Made by a program: the position numbers and the translations under genes
Shown here: positions 61,601 to 64,000 of the stretch, one piece after another
Layout: every line of letters starts with the position of its first letter
Position numbering within the stretch: the stretch's first letter is position 1
The notes under the pieces: generated by a model
What the model was told of the DNA's origin: nothing
Seen by the model: only the letters and a program-made list of their open reading frames with translations
Databases searched by the model: none
NCBI GenBank assembly: GCA_907163375.1
Contig: CAJQUW010003215.1
Coordinates: forward strand, 42,936 to 106,935
Origin: Prostheceraeus crozeri
Lineage: Eukaryota; Platyhelminthes; Polycladida; Euryleptidae
Direction: 5' to 3'
Length of the DNA stretch: 64,000 bases

Positions 61601-62299
61601 TAAAAACAGTCGATTGGAAGTAATCAGATGAACGGAAAATCCAAGGACTTCTCTGTCTGGAATCAAACACATGCTTCTGCAAGAATGTTTTTGTAGTCAC
61701 TGTTGGAAGCCATTTGGCTGCCATTGTTCTACGAATCAATTATTTCCAAGTACTTGACGTCATTATAAATTTGAGCAGGTATTTGATCAACATATTGCAG
61801 ACATCTTGTAATTTTGTTTTCTAAATTCTTGACATGTGATCATTTAGGAGAACAGTCATAAAGAGTGAATGTTGCTCTTGTAACTCTTCTCCATAAGTTC
61901 ATCAGCAACTGGACTCATATTCAGACTTTAGAGTTACTGCATTATTTATTTTCTGAATGTCTTGACTATACATATTTTCAAGTTATTGGTAGGGAAGAGT
62001 CAAGATAAATATCGATGTTGATTATAACTTTATATTTTGGCAATTAATTTCAATCTCCTTTAGAAGATCATCGTCAGGCATAGAAGGAAATATTTACATG
62101 CACAAAATTCAGATTACATAAAAGGCAATAAGATACAGGTTTTTCCAGTCAGGTTCATAGCTATCTCAATCAATTTCGTTCTAATGCGTAAGTTAATTGC
62201 AATCAAGTTAACGTTATGCAATCTACTTTCAATCAAATTCGTTGTAGTTCATTCTTGTTCATAGATATGAATGAAGTTCATACATAAGGAGGGAGACGT

Positions 62300-62560
62300 G
62301 AAGAGCGGGTAAAGCTTACGGATATTGTGGTGAGCGAAATTGTAGAGCTGGTCGAGCGTCATCCTGACTACACTTAAGAACAAATAAGTGGGCAGTTGCG
62401 TTTTTCTTTATCTGTTGCCAGCATTTCACGGGCTTTAGAAAAACAACTTATCACCATCAGGAAGTTGGAGGACTGCCCCGCTAATCGCAACACATTGGTG
62501 ACAAAGCAAAAACGATCCTTTTACGCCGAATGGTATTTAGGAGAAACAGCGGTCAACACC
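62300..62560 (+). pseudogene. Tc1/IS630-like transposase, DNA-binding part
   Basis: The plus strand reads LTDIVVSEIVELVERHPDYTL, changes frame near 62380 with a stop, then SGQLRFSLSVASISRALEKQLITIRKLEDCPANRN and KQKRSFYAEWYLGE. The second block is a helix-turn-helix followed by the (K/R)xxYAxWY joint that precedes the catalytic domain in eukaryotic IS630-type transposases. At least one frameshift is present. Confidence 0.7.
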
Positions 62561-63130
62561 GGACGCTTGTCGTCTGCGCGCGCATTTGTTGAGCTCGCTT
62601 GTCCGCTTCGACATTCCGCCTGTTTCTCGGCCAATCTCCCGCTGATTGTCTCGCCGTGCGTGATACTTGGGCGCATTTTGTACTCTTCGCTTGCTTGTAG
62701 GCTTTAACTTCTTGTCATACGCGGTTGTAATCGATTCGCTTCCGCTTGTCGACTTCCGTCTCGATTCGCTTGCGTTCCGCTTGTTCGCGCCGTTGCTTCT
62801 TGCTCTCGCTCCGGCGAGTCCTCTTCACTCGCCGGCTTCCGCTCTCTCGCTTTCGCTGGTACTGTCCGTACCGTCTTCCGTTGTTCTGCTGCGCCGCTAC
62901 GCTCTTCTTATTCGACTTTGTTCGCCGTTCGATTGTGTCTTTGATTACGCTTGCCGCATCGGCTTGTCGCCCGTCTTCTTTCGCTTTCAAGTCGTCGACC
63001 GCCTTGTGCGCTTCCGGTACTTCGCGTTCCCTTTTCGCTTCTTTGCCTTGTCGCTTGTTCCTGCGCACCGCTTGCCGCCTTTCTTGTAGGCGTCTTTCGA
63101 TTCGCCCTCGCCATGCTTTGCGCCCATTTC
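62560..63130 (-). other. GC-rich Arg/Lys/Glu-coding stretch inside the transposon
   Basis: This is the most GC-rich part of the window outside the Polinton hairpins. The plus strand is pyrimidine-skewed with many CGCTT units. On the minus strand all three frames have long open runs of basic and acidic residues. The longest with a Met is 62715-63068 (117 codons, KRQGKEAKREREVPEAHKAV, then QQNNGRRYGQYQRKRESGSR). It interrupts the transposase between its DNA-binding and catalytic parts. It may be a foreign insertion, an expanded repeat, or captured host sequence. The frames may simply reflect composition. I recognise no family. Confidence 0.5.
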
Positions 63131-63139
63131 TGTATACGT

Positions 63140-63680
63140 TTGAATGAGACTTGTTTTTAATATTTATTCAAAGCGCACCCGAGGAAGAATGCCTAAAGGG
63201 CAGGCCAGCAGTTCGGCAAGTCATGGCATACCGTGGGCCAAATCTAAATTTGGTGATGGCAATTGACACTGTGGTCGGGTGTCGTATATTACGAGCGTCA
63301 AAGGGGTTGTATGACAAGTAAAGTCAAACAGAGATTTTGCAGATATTATTTTTTAGCATGTGTAATATATGAAATTGAATGTTTGTTTCAAATTTCAGGC
63401 GAAAGATTCGGACAATTTTATGATAATCTCCAGACGACATACTACGTGAGTGCAAATGCGTAATACGATGGCACGATCGTGATGGATAACGCTCCAGTAC
63501 ATCACGGATTATTGAGTGTGACGATGATGAAATCCCCGTTAAGTTTTTACCTCCATACAGTCCATTCCTGAACCCCATTGAAAATGCCTTTGTTGTTTTC
63601 AAGCTTAAATTGCGAGCTTGACCAGGGAGAGGCTTGACAACCCGACAGAAGGTATTTCTGTCGCGGAACATCGCTTGCAG
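63140..63680 (+). pseudogene. Tc1/IS630-like transposase, catalytic part
   Basis: Pieces in shifting frames: RPAVRQVMAYRGPNLNLVMAIDTVVG, a possible intron ending TTTCAAATTTCAG at 63400, GERFGQFYDNLQ, IVMDNAPVHHG with the second catalytic Asp, and FLPPYSPFLNPIENAFVVFKLKLRA with the Glu block of DDE_3-type enzymes. At least two frame changes lie between the Asp and Glu blocks and before them. The enzyme would be inactive. Confidence 0.75.
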
Positions 63681-64000
63681 CTTCTTACTGACCTATCCTC
63701 CTCAATAATCGAGGATCAAGAGACAATAAGTGCCGAAAAATGAACCACGTGATGAGGTACATGCATCGTTGCTTTGCCATGGCCGACATTATACAATAGC
63801 TTGCGATGCTTAATTATAAATTTGGAATGAACTTGATTGTTTTCTATACATTTTGATTTTTATAGTTACGAACTTGATTGATTATTTGCGCTACTGGTTG
63901 AAATAGAAATGAAATTGATTGAAATAACTCCAATGGTAGAAATTGATTGAACTTAAACAAACTTGATTGAGTTAGCTATGAATCTGACTGGAAAAACCTG

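Larger units (their letters stand above)
62136..64000 (+). mobile_element. Tc1/IS630-like transposon, degenerate, reaching the window end
   Basis: The left end CAGGTTTTTCCAGTCAGGTT at 62136 is preceded by TA. The last bases of the window (to 64000) are its reverse complement (ACTGGAAAAACCTG), so the TIRs pair over about 45 bp with few mismatches. ATTGATTGAA-type sub-terminal repeats stand near both ends. The transposase is in pieces at about 62300-62550 and 63170-63680, split by a GC-rich stretch (62560-63130). The second TA flank lies outside the window. Confidence 0.8.

Noticed and set aside
62667-63147. Long plus-strand frames rich in Leu, Ser, Arg and Phe
   Set aside because: They reflect the pyrimidine skew of the GC-rich block; no motif supports coding on this strand.

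Overview
This looks like nuclear DNA of an AT-rich invertebrate animal, probably aquatic. One clear host gene is visible: a DEG/ENaC-type sodium channel in a single open frame. Almost everything else recognisable is a transposable element, including many GIY-YIG-bearing Penelope-like elements (PLEs), LINE and Tc1 remnants, and a Polinton. Eukaryotic splice signals, long introns or spacers and (TA)n microsatellites rule out a bacterial or free-virus source. I cannot name the species.

Layout. 1-4400: gene-poor DNA with hairpins and a foldback repeat. 4408-8744: a DNA transposon with 454-bp terminal inverted repeats (TIRs) and a spliced but frame-shifted transposase of a class I cannot place firmly. 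9038-9753: a short TIR element. 9754-18800: mostly unexplained AT-rich DNA with one possible membrane-protein exon and a Tc1 scrap. 18802-20426: a repeat split by a Tc1 element. 21.4-31.5 kb: a cluster of PLE fragments, one followed by a good hammerhead ribozyme and one with its 5' half inverted, plus a TIR element inside a TA microsatellite. The channel gene lies at 28433-30007. 31.6-35.3 kb: a nested-tip inverted-repeat element and two LINE fragments.

35628-53307: a Polinton of 17.68 kb that looks whole, with 538-bp near-identical TIRs and a 6-bp target duplication (5/6 match). It is inserted in a PLE fragment. It carries a protein-primed DNA polymerase, integrase (fused to a parvovirus-like phospholipase A2 domain), adenain-like protease, packaging ATPase, major and minor capsid proteins, small hydrophobic virion-type proteins, a coiled-coil fibre-like protein and several unknowns. 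Most genes run on the minus strand with A-rich ATG contexts. GC-rich mini-hairpins with three-base loops stand at gene ends and also inside frames.

53.3-64 kb: more PLE pieces, several short TIR elements, a 1-kb palindrome with 425-bp arms, a direct-repeat pair, and a Tc1/IS630-like transposon that reaches the window end and holds a GC-rich Arg/Lys/Glu-coding stretch.

The best candidates for something new are the phospholipase-integrase fusion, the triloop mini-hairpin family of the Polinton, the PLE hammerhead with a palindromic stem III, and the unassigned transposon at 4408-8744.
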